Notes: generated by a model from the sequence alone, not told the origin. A stretch of 64,000 nt of DNA from Dactylis glomerata (GCA_007115705.1 QXEO01000821.1:1352884-1416883), one strand, 5' to 3'; positions 1 to 11,950 are shown, numbered from the stretch's first letter. Program-made: numbers and translations.

Positions 1-746
1 GCTTGAGGCAAAGGCGCCATATAGGAATTTAAAGCAATAGAGAGCATCAAAAAGCATGTATGAAACACATTTAAATCTAAACCACTTCCTATGAAAAATA
101 GTCTTGTAGAGAGACAAGTCATGAAAGCGCAAAGCAAAAAGCATAGGAAGGCAAAACAAGTAAAACTTCAAGAATTGCAACATAAAGAGGGGAAACTCAA
201 TATTGTTGAGATCCATCAAACCATGTTTCCCTCTCTCATAATAACTTTCAGTAGCATCATGAATAGAACTAACAATATAACTATCACATAAAACATCCCT
301 ATCACGAGCTACATGCATAAAAGGATTAATACTCCCCACATGAACAATAGTAGTAGGAGCAGATTCAACAGAATAATTATTCTCATCACCATAATCATCA
401 AAGACAGGAGGCATATTGTAATCATAACTATTCTTCTCCTCGAAAGTAGGTGAACTGAAAATATTATACCCATCATCACAAGCTAGAGAACTACTATGTC
501 GCAAAGCATACTCATCAAACATATCATCATAAGAAGGAACATGGATAGCACTAATGGTACAACAATTATTAACCTTAGAATTGGTACCAAAAAGATTTTC
601 AATATCAAAAGTAGAGTGCTTTTCCCAATCATGATCACTAACATAGGTAACAGGCATAGGAATATCATCCCAATCAGAATTATCATAATCTATAGCAGGA
701 TCATAAAGCTTAAGGGAAGATACCGTGTCCTCTCGCCTTTTACTCC

Positions 747-777
<31 letters not shown>

Positions 778-2478
778 CTTCTTACTCTCTCCTTTAGGAG
801 GAGGAGACTTGAAGGACATCTTCTCCACATATTCTTTAGGAGGGAAAGGCATCTTCTCCACATAATCTGGTTTGCTGACAGAAACAACAGAAGAAACTTT
901 GGAGGATTCCTCCTCTCTATTAATAATATCGAAACATCTATTAGTCCTGTCATAGCTTGGCAAAACATCATGTTTAATAAGATCTTGTAAGTAAGTATTT
1001 GCGAGGCAATCTTTAGCACAATAGAGATGACAACCAAGAAGGGTGCTATTAATATCAACATCATTCATGTCTATCAAAGCAAGCTTTCTAGATATCTCTT
1101 CACAATTCAAAAACAAAGTAAGCTCATCATGCTGATTGAGAGTAATCTTATCATCACAATACAAATCTGCGGTACTCGTTCGATTAATTGGGCATTGAAA
1201 ATTAAAGTGACCTTTTTCACCGCAAAATTCACAAAGAAAAGGATAAAGCTCACAAACCCATTCACCAAGCACATCTAGATCCTTGAGCCACATGCTGGTT
1301 TCTTCATTTGCGTGGGTGATGCAATAATCTTCCTTGTTGTAACCCTGTTCACAAGGTCTATGTATTCCACAAAAATTAACATGCTTATAAGAAATAGTAC
1401 TTTTAGAAGTTTGAGCATGTTTATTGCAATCATCAATAACAATATCACTTTCTATGCAGGTGTCCTTAAAAGGTTCATGATACACGTCCCCATTTCCTTT
1501 AGGGACATTCATATGGGAAGCAAAGGCTTTAAAGCAATCAACCATAATTTGAGGATCAAGACCATATTTAGCACTAAGCTCTTGAAAATCAGCAGTTTCA
1601 GCAAAAGACTTAATGCAATCAAACTCGTAATTCATACCTGATCCTTTACCTTTGTCGTTTTCCCATCCTTCAGCATTCTCTTGTATACGGTCAAGAAGTT
1701 TCCACTTAGCATCTTCCTTCATATGAGTGAATGATCCAAAGCAAGAAGCATCCAAATAATCCTTATCAGGAAGAGTAAGCCGTGCGTAAAAATTATCAAT
1801 AACAATATTACGGGGAAGATCATGAATAGGACATTTATGCATTAGTAACTTCAATCTTCCCCAAGCTTGGGCAATGCTTTCTCCCTCATGCGGATGAAAA
1901 TTATAAATGTAGTTTCTATCTTTATAAACCTGACTAGAAGGATAGAATTTAGAATAAAAGAGATGCACAATTTCCTCCCAGTCAATAGAGGGACCATCTT
2001 CAAGCAGCCGATACCATTCCTCAGCTCTGCCTTTCAGAGACAAAGAGAATAACTTCTTCTTAACTTGGTTCATTGAAATACCTGCACACTGGAACAACTC
2101 GCATAATTCATGTATAAAAAGCAAATGATCACCAGGATGGACAGTTCCATCTCCAAAATAGCAGTTATCCATAACACGCCTAACAATTTTCATAGGTATT
2201 TCAAAAGGATGAGGAGCACAAGCATCATTAGAAACATCACATATGGGAGATAAAATATCATCAGAGCAAACTTTCTCCACTAAAGCTAGGGGACTAAAAA
2301 TATCATACTCAACAAAACCAGCTTCCCCAAGCTTAGACTTTTCTATAGCATTAGCATTAACAGTATTCAAAGCATTCGTACTAATAACATTGCTATGCGA
2401 AATAGGCTCCAAAGGTTTTTCAATTTTCTCATCAAATCTAAACTCAGAAAAAAGACTAAAGAACTCTTTGTTTTCCAT
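1..2478 (-). CDS. gag-type polyprotein of Athila-like element, 826 codons open, no stop in window
   Basis: Starting at ATG 2478-2476 and reading leftwards, I translated the whole frame to base 1 without a stop, so the ORF is at least 826 codons and is truncated only by the window edge. Residues about 130-235 look like a retrotransposon gag domain (motifs EEWYRLLEDG and DWEEIVHLFYSKFYP). Residues about 415-428 are a zinc knuckle, CEFCGEKGHFNFQC (CX2CX4HX4C). A run of lysines near residues 566-582 is followed by an Asp/Tyr/Asn-rich stretch and a hydrophobic, aromatic last 60 residues. No protease or RT motif appears, so this may be a non-autonomous gag-only element or a gag with an unusual C-terminal extension. 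The lack of stops suggests a young or constrained copy. Confidence 0.85.
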
Positions 2479-2589
2479 TAAGCCTAACTAGTGAAAATAA
2501 AACAAGAAACAAAAAGATATAATTGCAGAATCTAAAGGAAATAACTCTGAGCACTCACACAGGAGGATGCGAGTACCTTTTACCTTACC

Positions 2590-2607
2590 TCCCCGGCAAC
2601 GGCGCCA
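2590..2607 (-). other. primer-binding site, tRNA-Asp
   Basis: The plus strand reads TCCCCGGCAACGGCGCCA, which matches the 3' end of plant tRNA-Asp. On the minus strand this is the complement expected of a primer site. It lies 10 bp inside the LTR end at 2618. Confidence 0.9.
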
Positions 2608-2617
2608 GAAAAGAGCT

Positions 2618-4153
2618 TGATGTCTACGCACTTCTATTCTTGTAGACACTTGTTGGGCCTCCAAGTGCAGAGGTTTGTAGAACAGCAGCAAGTTTCCCTT
2701 AAGTGGATCACCCAAGGTTTATCGAACTCAGGGAGGTTAGAGGTCAAAGCTATCCCTCTCAAACAACCCTGCAATTACGATACAGAAAGTCTCTTGTGTC
2801 CCCAACACACCCAATACGCTTGTCAGACGTATAGGTGCACTAGTTCGGCGAAGAGATAGTGAAATACAAGTGGTATGTATGATTATAAGTAGCAAACGTG
2901 ATGCGAAATAAATATCGCTGCGAACAAACAAGTAACAAAATAGCAAGTAAACGGTATGCAATGCTTGGAAACAAGGCCTAGGGATCATACTTTCACTAGT
3001 GGACACACTCCCAACAATGTAACATGAACGAACAAGTAACTTCTCTTGCTAAGGTACTCTAAATTACTCTCCTATTGAATAACACTAATCACTGTGTAGT
3101 GGCTACGGAAGCACCCCTTAAAGTCCATCAAGTACTTGACAAACACCACTCATAGAGATATCCAAATCAGATCACAATTCAAGATAGAAATCATTGCAAC
3201 TTAGACCAAGTACTAACACGGTGCACACACTCACACCTTTACACCATGAAAGGAGGAATAAATCACTCAAACTATCATAGTAATAATTATTCTCATAATC
3301 CACAAGGGATCACAATCGTAGCCTAAACCAAGTACCACCATGATGCACGCACTGTCACCGTTACACCATAACAGGAGGAATAGATTACTTTAATAATATC
3401 ACTAGAGTACACAAAATATCTGAATAATAACATGTACTTGTTCAACATGATACAAAGCTCACGATCACATAAAGATCACATCATGGGAGAGAGAGGTGAA
3501 CCACATAGCTACCGGTAGAGCCCTCAGCCCCGGGGATGAACTACTCCCTCCTCATCATAGGAGACAGCAAGGTTGATGGAGATGGCGGTGAGGTCGATGG
3601 AGACGGCGGAGACGGCGATGGAGACCGATGGAGATGGCTCCGGGGGCACTTCCCCGTCCCGGCAGGGTGCCAGAACAGAGACTTCTGTCCCCCGAAATTC
3701 GTCGGCGACGGCGGCGGAGCTGCGGAACTGTTTCTGGAAAATTGCCGAATCCCCCAGGGTTTTCTGTCCCGAGGCTTCTTATAGGCGAAGGGGCGATGTC
3801 AGAGGGCTGCCAGGGCTTCCTCACACAGGGGTGGCGTGGCCAGGGCCTGGGCCGCGCCAGCCCCTTGTGAGGGAGGCCTCTGGCCCCTCTCCTTCCTCTC
3901 TTCGGATGTTTGGATGCTCCCGGGAAAAATAAGACTTCTGGCTTTTGTTTCGTCCAATTCCGAGAATATTTCCTGTGTATCACTTCTGAAACCAAAAACA
4001 GCAGAAAACAGGGAACTGGCACTGTGGCACTTCGTTAATAGGTTAGTTCCGGAAAGCGTATAAAAATACCACTAAGTGTAACGAAACAATAGGCAAATGG
4101 TGTAAAAACAAGCATGGAGCATCAAAAATTATAGATACGTTTGAGACGTATCA
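2618..4153 (-). repeat. 5' LTR of the minus-strand Athila-like element
   Basis: On the minus strand it starts TGATACGTCTC (4153) and ends GTAGACATCA (2618), with TG...CA ends, 1,536 bp. The inner end is fixed by the primer site and the outer end by the resumption of copia coding sequence at 4154. Its first 520 bp reappear in plus orientation at 42926-43447. Short ORFs inside it on both strands are not credible genes. Confidence 0.85.
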
Positions 4154-7100
4154 GGTGCTAACGTTCATGTGTGTGCTGACATCTCTATGTTTACTTCTTA
4201 TCAGGCCGCACGGGATTCCTCCGTCCTAATGGGCAATGGGTCACATGCCTCTGTTCGTGGTGTTGGCACGGTAGATCTGAAGTTCACTTCGGGGAAGATC
4301 GTGCAGCTGAGGAACGTGTAGCATGTCCCTTCTATGGACAAGAATCTTGTTAGCGGTTCCCTTCTTTGCAGAGATGGGTTTAAGGTTATTTTAGAGTCGA
4401 ATAAGGTAGTCATTTCCAAGCATGGACAATTTATTGGAAAAGGCTATGAGTGGGGATGCTTGTTCCGCTTTTCACTTTCAAATTTCTGTAATAAATCCGT
4501 GAACCATATTTGTGGCGGTGTTAATGATGATACCAGTGTTTGGCATTCTCGTTTATGTCACATTAATTTTGGTTTGATGTCTCGGTTATCCAGCATGAAT
4601 TTAATTCCGAAATTCACTATTGCCAAAGGTTCTAAGTGCCATAGTTGTGTGCAATCGAAGCAACCTCGTAACCCTCATACGGCGGCCGAGGAGAGAAACT
4701 TGGCACCTCTAGAACTCATACATTCTGATCTATGCGAGATGAATGGTGTGTTGACAAAAGGTGAAAAGAGATATTTCATGACATTGATTGATGATGCGAC
4801 TAGATTTTGCTATGTTTACTTGTTGCGAACTAAAGATGAAGCTTTAGACTACTTTAAAATTTATAAGGCCGAAGTTGAAAATCAACTAGAGAGAAAGATC
4901 AAGCGTCTTAGGTCGGATCGTGGTGGAGAGTATTTTCCTAAAATCTTTGACGAATTCTGTGAGGAACATGGTATTATTCATGAGAGGACGCCTCCCTACT
5001 CGCCCCAATCTAATGGGGTGGCCGAGAGGAAAAACCGCACGCTGTCTGACTTGGTGAATTCCATGCTCGACACTGCTGGTTTATCAAAGGCATGGTGGGG
5101 GGAGGCTTTGTTGACTGCATGTCATGTCCTGAATAGAGTTCCTAACAAGAATAAAGAGAAAACCCCTTATGAGGAGTGGGTTGGGAGAAAGCCATCACTT
5201 TCGTATTTGCGCACTTGGGGATGCTTGGCGAAGGTCAACATTCCCATCCCAAAGAAACGCAAACTCGGACCAAAGGCAGTGGATTGCATCTTTCTAGGTT
5301 ATGCTCAGCGGAGCATTGGCTATAGATTTTTAGTAGTCAAATCCGAGGTACCTGATATGCATATTGACACTATAATGGAATCTCGTGATGCAACATTTTT
5401 TGAGAATATGTTTCCTATGAAAGATATGCATAGCACTGCTAGATTTTCTTCTGAGATAATTCCTGAATCTAGTGCATCTGATGATTATTTTGAGCAACCA
5501 CATGAGAATGTTTTTGAGAACGTTTATGAGAAGGATGACAATGAAGCTCCTACACGGAGCAAGAGACGGAGGACTGCAAAGTCCTTCGGTGATGATTTCA
5601 TTGTGTACCTTGTGGATGATACTCCCAAGTTCATTGCTGAGGCATATGCATCACCAGATGCAGATGATTGGAAAGAAGCTGTCCAAAATGAGATGGACTC
5701 GATTCTTTCTAATGGAACATGGGAATTATCAGAGCGCCCCCATGGCTGTAAGCCTGTGGGCTGCAAGTGGGTGTTCAAGAAGAAGCTAAGGCCTGATGGT
5801 ACTATTGAGAAGTACAAGGCGAGACATGTAGCGAAAGGCTACACACAGAGAGAAGGCGAAGATTACTTTGACACCTATTCACCTGTCGCAAGACTAACCA
5901 CCATTCGAGTACTACTTTCCATGGCTGCCTCCTATGGTCTTATCATTCATCAAATGGACGTAAAGACAGCTTTCCTTAATGGAGAGTTGGAAGAGGAAAT
6001 CTATATGGATCAGCCTGATGGATTTGTGGTAAAAGGTGAAGAGACAAAGGTGTGCAAGTTGCTAAAATCTTTATATGGCCTGAAATAAGCACCTAAGCAA
6101 TGGCATGAGAAGTTTGACAGAACTTTAACTTCTGTTGGCTTTGTCGTTAATGAGGCTGACAAGTGCGTATACTATCGCTATGGTGGGGGCGAAGGTGTTA
6201 TATTGTGTTTGTACGTTGATGATATTCTCATCTTTGGTACAAACATGAAAGTAATACATGAGGTCAAGTCTTTCTTGTCAAAGTGCTTTGATATGAAAGA
6301 TCTGGGAGAAGCTGATGTGATCCTGAACATCAAGCTGAATAAGAATGAGAGTGGGATTACTTTATCGCAATCCCACTATGTTGAGAAGATCTTGAGCCGG
6401 TTTGGCTTTATTGATGGCAAGTCTTCTCCAACACCTTATGATCCCAGTGTGATATTACGTAAGAACAAGATCGAACCAACAGATCAACTGAGATATTCTC
6501 AGATCGTTGGTTCACTCATGTACTTAGCGAGCGCGACAAGACCTGACATCTCTTTTGCTGTGAGCAAGTTGAGTAGGTTCATGTCAAACCCGGGTATTGA
6601 TCATTGGCATGCACTTGAAAGGATCATGCGCTATCTATGTGGTACAATGAGTTACGGGATTCACTATTTAGGGCATCCTGCTGTGCTTGAAGGATATAGT
6701 GACGCAAATTGGATCTCTGATGTAGATGATATCAAAGCCACTAGTGGGTATGTGTTTACCTTTGGAGGTGGTGCCGTATCATGGAGATCATGTAGACAAA
6801 CCATATTGACGAGGTCAACTATGGAAGCAGAACTTACTGCTTTAGACACAGCCACTGTAGAGTCAGAATGGCTGCGTGAGCTCTTGATGGACTTGCCGGT
6901 GGTTGAAAAACCTGTGCCGGCCATCCTCTTGAATTGTGACAATCAAACAGTTATTGTCAAAGTGAACAATTCTAAGGATAACGCGAAGTCATCAAGACAC
7001 GTTAAAAGACGTTTGAAGCCTGTCAGGAAATTGCGGAACTCCGGAGTAATAACTATTGCGTATATTCAAACAGACAAAAACCTGGCAGATCCCTTTACCA

Positions 7101-7174
7101 AGGAACTATCACGCAATGTGATAGACAGTGCATCGAGGGAGATGGGTTTGAGACCCACAGATGTTATGCCATAG
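4154..7174 (+). pseudogene. copia pol (protease end, integrase, RT, RNase H) with two nonsense codons
   Basis: One reading frame runs from the GAN of the protease motif to TAG 7172-7174. It is broken only by TAG at 4319-4321 and TAA at 6086-6088, both where related proteins have Gln. GAG-pre-integrase zinc-binding residues lie at about 4540-4680 (WHSRLCH, CHSCVQSK). The integrase acidic triad is visible as IHSDLCEMNG, RSDRGGEYF and NGVAERKNR. RT follows from about 5660, with YVDD at about 6212. RNase H follows with YSDANW, MEAELTAL and NCDNQTV. The product would have been the Pol polyprotein acting in virus-like particles. The two stops and the upstream insertion make it non-functional. Confidence 0.9.
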
Positions 7175-7705
7175 CGGTAATCCAACCTTTGTGATCGGAG
7201 ATCCCGTGAATTAGGACCTAGGAAAACAAGCTAGTGGTTTAACTAAGGAGAGTATTCTGTAAACCTCTCTATGTGAAGATGCAAAACTCTCAAAATCTGT
7301 AAGGCAGGTTGGCAACATGCCTTAATGTGTTTCTGTTGGCTATGATTAGCAAAGATGCTGTCCTACAGAGCATTCTTGAAAGAACACACCTATATGAGTC
7401 CGACTGTTAAACATCGCAGTCTATGAGATTTGGGTGATCTCTAGTAAACTCATGAAGAGACCATGGAGTACGACGCATATGCTCCAACCCGCGGGGTAGG
7501 CTACTGGCAGCCATGTCCTGGTTATGACTTTGAGTGAAATCTTGACGCACAAAACTTGCAATTCAAGGCGTAGTCCATTGTTCAAGTTGCTGATAGACGT
7601 AGCTTAAGGTTCTAGGCAGAAGTTCAACTTAATAGTCTCTGCTGAAACACTGGTATATAAACAAGTAGTCAGGTTTGGCAAATCTCTAAATGGGCATTTG
7701 AGATC

Positions 7706-7716
7706 TGGTGGGGGAT
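7706..7716 (+). other. polypurine tract of copia element
   Basis: TGGTGGGGGAT lies directly before the LTR start TGTTGAAATATTGGG. This is the usual plus-strand primer position, about 540 bp after the pol stop. Confidence 0.7.
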
Positions 7717-8757
7717 TGTTGAAATATTGGGCCTTTTCATATGAGCCCATAATAGATTTCAGAAATTCCTAGAAATCTCAAAGCCCATGTGTGTGAGCCC
7801 ATTTGGAATGCAGCCCAAGTTTTTGGCTGCACAAAGGCAAGGGGTGGGAGCTAAGTTTAGTCCCACATGGAAAGTTGCGAGAGATGTAGACCAACATATA
7901 AGGTGGGGTGTTGCACCACTTGGTAAGTGAGTGAGAAGAGAAGTGCCACACGCGCGCTCCTCCTCCTCCTCGCTCGCTCGTCTCGACTCGACACGACACG
8001 TCACGACGCGCGCGCGCGCGCGCCGCGGTTTGCGGAATTGAGCCTCGGAGCCGAGCTTATCTTTTTTGCTGCACAGGAAAACCGAGCGTTTGACCGAGTC
8101 CTTGACGGACGCGTCACAGCTAGCCGGATCGTGGGCTGCTGTAACCGACTCGGGCGGACGTGCGACGTGGGCGTGGCCGACGTTGCCTAGGGTTTCTCCG
8201 CTGTGCGCCCGCGCCTATATAAACTCTTGCCCGGCTACCGCCGCACACACCTGAAATCAATCTAGGGTTTTGCCACCTCTCGCTACTTACGCCGCCTCCG
8301 TAGTCTACTCCATCCCGAGCGCCGGCGTGCACCGGCGAACGGGAGAGCAGGTCTCCGGAACCACTCGCCTTTGCGATCCTGTACGGGAGAGGGCGAATTA
8401 GGTTTTTGAGAAGCGCTCTGCGCGACTGCTCAAGCTCTTCATCACGGGTCGTCTTCCTTCCAAGTCGGGCGGTGCAGCCTACCGCCGTCTTCATCGCCGT
8501 CTGCATCGACCGGTCTTCTCCAACGTTGTCATCAACAACGTTACTGCAACGACTACATCTGCAAACGAGCGGTACGTGCGGTCTACTGCAGTTTATCTGT
8601 TCATCATGTTCTGCGAGTACATGTTTCGCTACTACTTGTTTTCGTTCATCTTGCTGTTTAGTACATCTAGTATGTTCGAGTTACATGTGGTAGTAACTGC
8701 TGTTGTCATGCTTAATATTCTGGAATTAATAATGGAAATTGTACCTAATTATCCAAC
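7717..8757 (+). repeat. 3' LTR of the truncated copia element (right end approximate)
   Basis: It begins TGTTGAAATATTGGGCC just after the polypurine tract. A TATA-like box (CCTATATAAACTC, about 8214) sits in a GC-rich stretch that also holds a short CG dinucleotide run at about 8008-8023. The end is placed at ATCCAACA (8757) because it inverts the TGTTG start. With no second LTR in the window this cannot be verified. Confidence 0.6.
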
Positions 8758-9990
8758 ACACATCTTCTATAGTATAGTAGGTAGCTTAATTTGGTTGGTT
8801 AACCTTTCGTAGTATACCAGCAGTTGATAGGCATATATACCGATTGAAAGAAAATGATAATTGCGCAATTTTAACTAAGGGCTCTGTTTGGAGATACATG
8901 TTCTCCAATTTAGTAGGGGAAAAAATGAAATCCCTTCCAGTTTAGGTATATTGGAGATACATGTTTGCAGCCAATTGATATGACAAGCAAAAATAACTAT
9001 ATTAGTTGCTGCATATAATATGTATCTCCAAATTATAAATCTCTGTTTTCCATCACCACTCTTCAATTGCCAAATGAAATAATTGTGCTACATTGCTATC
9101 AGCATTACACATGACCTTCTTTTGCACAATATATTCCTTTGCGGCAAATAATCCTTAGTCCTTGCAATAACTGAAAGTACATATTGTGAGTCCCAATTAA
9201 TCAACAAGAAAAGGTTCTTACATGCTAACTGTTGGACGGTCTGCAGTCAGACGAAAGGAACAACAAACAGCAAAAAAGGAGCCTTTTATTAGTGATTATG
9301 TATGCGTTCTCATCGAATTCTATTTGAACGCATGTTTTCTTGCTATGCAGCTACCAAATTCCTTATGCTTTCAAGTTACAGTCGTTTCTCTGAGATTAGC
9401 CACAATCATTTAATTTTTTGCATAGACCTCTGTCATGAGATTGCCCACAATTTACTATGTTTATGTATAGATTCTCTATTGTTAGATTACGCAGATGAAG
9501 ATAGTTTTGCATATACCTGCTACAGCTCCACGCCACACACTATTCCCTTTTTTTGCAGCATCTAATGCCAGAATGTACCCAGAATAGGTTGGCACTACTG
9601 TTAGTTAATCTTCTCAGAAATCATGGTCAATTTATTTCGTCCCTAAACCAGTCATCATTCGATCACACTCGAGCACACTCGATTAGCAGATGATTGCCCA
9701 AATTTATATTTCTTCAACGCCAAAATATAATATATGTCACACAAAATTTGTCAACTCAGATGGTCAATTTTGACCATAGCAGGGCACACTCGATTAGAGC
9801 TAGCCTTTCGTCCGATCATGGTCAGATCTGGCATAGTACTAGTCATCACTCATCAGTCATCACGCATTTGTTAGAAAACATCTCTCCTCTTGAGATTGGA
9901 TGACTGCATTTCATCTTTAGCTACGTACGCATGTAGCAAACTAGAAAATACTAGTAGCTACGAATCCAGTTTAAGCTTGATACAACTTAC
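8758..9990. other. gene-free AT-rich interval, possibly intron of the protease-like gene
   Basis: No coding frame longer than noise and no splice-consistent second exon was found on either strand. A short motif, TTGGAGATACATGTT, occurs around 8889 and 8953, with an inverted copy near 9020, which hints at a degraded small inverted-repeat element. If the exon at 9991-10217 belongs to a living gene, this interval is the beginning of intron 1. Confidence 0.4.
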
Positions 9991-10217
9991 CCGCCCATCA
10001 TGTCCGGGTAGCTGTAGCCTCCAGCGACAGGGAATCGCGCAATTGCATCGAGACCCTGCCTGGCTTGTCTCCGTTGGTCCAGCTTGACGAGTTCATCGGT
10101 GGAGGCATTTGGGAAGTGCCGCTCCAGCCTCAGAACTTGCCCATCTGCCTCGGCGAGCACCGCCACCAAGATCAGCAGCAGCAGCAGCACCATTGCCGCA
10201 GGAAACTTCAGCATCAT
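9991..10217 (-). CDS. putative first exon of a plant aspartic protease-like gene (host gene fragment)
   Basis: The minus-strand ATG at 10217 opens a frame with a strong signal-peptide-like start (MMLKFPAAMVLLLLLILVAV, then Ala-Glu-Ala). It continues with VLRLERHFPNAS and a basic segment ending YPDMMGG. Exon 1 ends at 9991, followed by GTAAGT, a good splice donor with intron phase 2. From memory, the arrangement of signal peptide, LxR.FPN pro-segment and an exon ending before the catalytic core resembles grass aspartic proteinase-like protein 2 genes, where exon 2 begins the DTGS core. The catalytic DTG motifs are not in the window, so the assignment rests on the N-terminus only. Exon 2 is missing from the 1.2 kb before the copia element. 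Either intron 1 holds the TE nest, or this is a detached fragment. Confidence 0.5.
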
Positions 10218-10780
10218 TGAAGTGCCCAGGCAAGTTTCTCCTTACTCGGAGGATCGACCTAGCAGCAGGCAGCAGCGAGGTGGTCGACGAATGGGGGGAT
10301 GAATGATCGAGTGTGCTCCGTTGCTCTTCAAAGCACGACACGGGGGATGGTAGCGTTCCATTTTTGGACAGAAAAACTTTGCAGAAAAGTTCAGTAGCGT
10401 GGGCATCAAACAGACTCATTTTGAGCTAAGGTTTTCCAACGGATGGGACGTTCCATTGCGGGGTTTTTTTTTTTTTTTTGCTTACTTTATAACTTTTTAA
10501 CTTGCCGGTTGCCACCACTGTGTTACAAGCAAAAGATTATTCATGTTTAAACTCTAGTGTGAAGAGAGAAGCAAACTTTTGTGCACATGTTTGTGCAAGG
10601 CATGTGTTGTTGAGTAGAGTTTTGGTCGTTTTCATACACCGCCAGATTTTCTGACTGGGGCTGTCGAGCCGGTTGAAACTGTTATTCCTGCTTAATAAAC
10701 TTGAGGTTTGATGTAAAAAAAATCCCAATTGGTAATTTTTTTATCAGCGGATCATTTTTATATCCTGACGAGATGGAAAA
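10218..10780. other. upstream region of the protease-like exon, no gene seen
   Basis: This holds the putative 5' flank of the minus-strand exon. A T-run lies near 10465-10479. No convincing TATA box or coding frame was identified. Confidence 0.35.
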
Positions 10781-10782
10781 AA

Positions 10783-10976
10783 TACTCCCTCCGTACTGTT
10801 TTATTAGAGCGATGCATACTTTAAGAAAACAATTTGACCATAAATTTTGTCAATAAAATATAAATTATATGCCAAAAATTATACCATTGACAAAATTTAT
10901 GTGACATAGTCCCTCATTCCAAAAATAGCATGCCTATAGTTTTTGGTCAAAATCAAACTTTAAAAAGTTTGACTTG
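10783..10976. mobile_element. degraded Stowaway-type MITE sequence
   Basis: The start TACTCCCTCCGT matches the Stowaway terminus (TA target plus CTCCCTCCGT). The interior holds an inverted pair, AATTTTGTCAAT and ATTGACAAAATT. A second start-like motif (GTCCCTCATTCCAAAAATAG) occurs near 10908. No matching right terminus is present, so these are one or two truncated copies. Confidence 0.5.
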
Positions 10977-11701
10977 GCAACAGAGGGTGGCCAACACGAT
11001 GTCAATCATGCGGTCGGGCATTGCCCTTCCACTCATCGTCGTCGAACCACGGCAGCCGATACTAGCCGGCGACCCAACGTACCATGCGTGAGCGGCCTCG
11101 TACTTGTCACGGAAGAGGTTTCACCAGCAATCGCTATTTTTAGTCATACCTTGAGCAACTGTTGGTATTAGTGGATCTCCAGCTCGAGGGCTAATATACT
11201 AGTATTTTGGCATCTTGGTGTCCGACATGGTGAGGATGTTGTACTCGGCGAACATCGTCATCTCCTTGACGTTGAGACTTTGCATCTAGCGGGGCTCTAT
11301 TTGGCCTCGTATTTGTTCATCGTGGTGGCAGTGTTGCCGAGAAGGCATGGAGCATGAATGAACAACGGTTTCGCGCTATAGATTGAGGTCGGTGTGTACA
11401 CCGGCAGGGTGTAGATAATTGGACCGGGATGGCGGGTATTGTTGGTGCCCATTCAATGTGGTGACGAGTGCAGAAGTCGCATCTCCGTCGTGTGTGGGTG
11501 TGTCATCGCTTGCCTAGAAAATCAACGAGATGGGGGGCATTGAACAATGTTGATCAGCCCATGGGTCGATGACAAGATGGACCCGCCTATCGAGGTCCTA
11601 ATTGTTGGCTTTTTCGTGAGTGCCAGGATGCCCCTAGCAGGGCCCAAGATTTGCGGTAGACAAGGAGGTGTCGGATACGAGGGACGTGTAGTTGAGGGGT
11701 G
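10977..11701. other. unassigned sequence left of the copia insertion
   Basis: Moderately GC-rich. A short minus-strand open stretch at about 11220-11285 reads like coding (LNVKEMTMFAEYN) but has no recognisable family and soon meets stops. It may be a decayed gene or transposon remnant. No promoter or RNA gene was seen. Confidence 0.3.
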
Positions 11702-11706
11702 ATTTC
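11702..11706 (+). repeat. target-site duplication ATTTC, left copy
   Basis: ATTTC lies immediately before TGTTAGG and matches 19332-19336 after the 3' LTR. Confidence 0.9.
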
Positions 11707-11950
11707 TGTTAGGAATAAATTGCAACCGCTCTAGGCGGTTATTAGTATGCCCAAAGCACCCTTTCCGTACAGACATGTCTCTTGTGTATAGACACCTCTT
11801 CTCTCTCCCTCAGCAGTTGCATCTCTTGTAAACAGTCATGTCTCTTGTAACAGGCACCTCTTCGGAGGCACCCCAAAATCCTTGTATAAATAGGACTTTG
11901 CCCATAAGCAATAAACACAAGTTTCACTCTCAATCATTTGAGTACTAAAA
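11707..11950 (+). repeat. 5' LTR of the copia element
   Basis: 244 bp, starting TGTTAGGAAT. A TATA-like TATAAATAG lies at about 11884. Against the 3' LTR it differs by A versus G in ATAGGACTTT, and by A in place of C at the penultimate base. The antisense 63-residue ORF in this LTR is repeated identically in the other LTR and is not a gene. Confidence 0.95.

Larger units (their letters stand above)
1..4153 (-). mobile_element. Athila-like LTR retrotransposon (minus), 5' part, runs off left edge
   Basis: Read on the minus strand the order is LTR (4153 to 2618), a primer-binding site matching the 3' end of plant tRNA-Asp (2607 to 2590), and one long gag-type ORF from 2478 to the window edge. 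tRNA-Asp priming is the usual mark of the Athila group. Protease, RT and integrase are not in this part. The LTR abuts a copia protease codon at 4154, so the element is nested in that copia element. The expected 5-bp target duplication is GGTGC (4154-4158), and its partner lies outside the window. Confidence 0.85.
4154..8757 (+). mobile_element. Ty1-copia element, 5' end separated by the Athila-like insertion
   Basis: Coding sequence starts in the middle of the protease motif (GANVHVCADIS follows immediately), runs through integrase, RT and RNase H, and is followed by a polypurine tract and a 3' LTR. Its 5' LTR, gag and start of protease must lie beyond the inserted Athila-like element, left of the window. 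The right end at 8757 is my best estimate from a CAACA terminus and is not confirmed by a target duplication. Confidence 0.8.

Noticed and set aside
483..1064. Short ORFs on both strands at 483-686, 496-990 and 690-1064
   Set aside because: They are out-of-frame or antisense shadows of the 826-codon gag frame on the minus strand.
6086..6088. TAA in copia pol as programmed readthrough
   Set aside because: Surrounding sequence is the conserved SLYGLKQ RT motif; the stop replaces the Gln and a second stop exists at 4319, so decay is simpler.
7759..8254. ORFs within the copia 3' LTR as host genes
   Set aside because: They overlap each other on both strands around the LTR promoter and include CG dinucleotide runs; no domain seen.
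11742..11933. 63-residue minus-strand ORF repeated identically at 19123-19314
   Set aside because: It lies within the two LTRs of one copia element and is antisense to the LTR transcript; identity reflects LTR duplication, not a gene pair.
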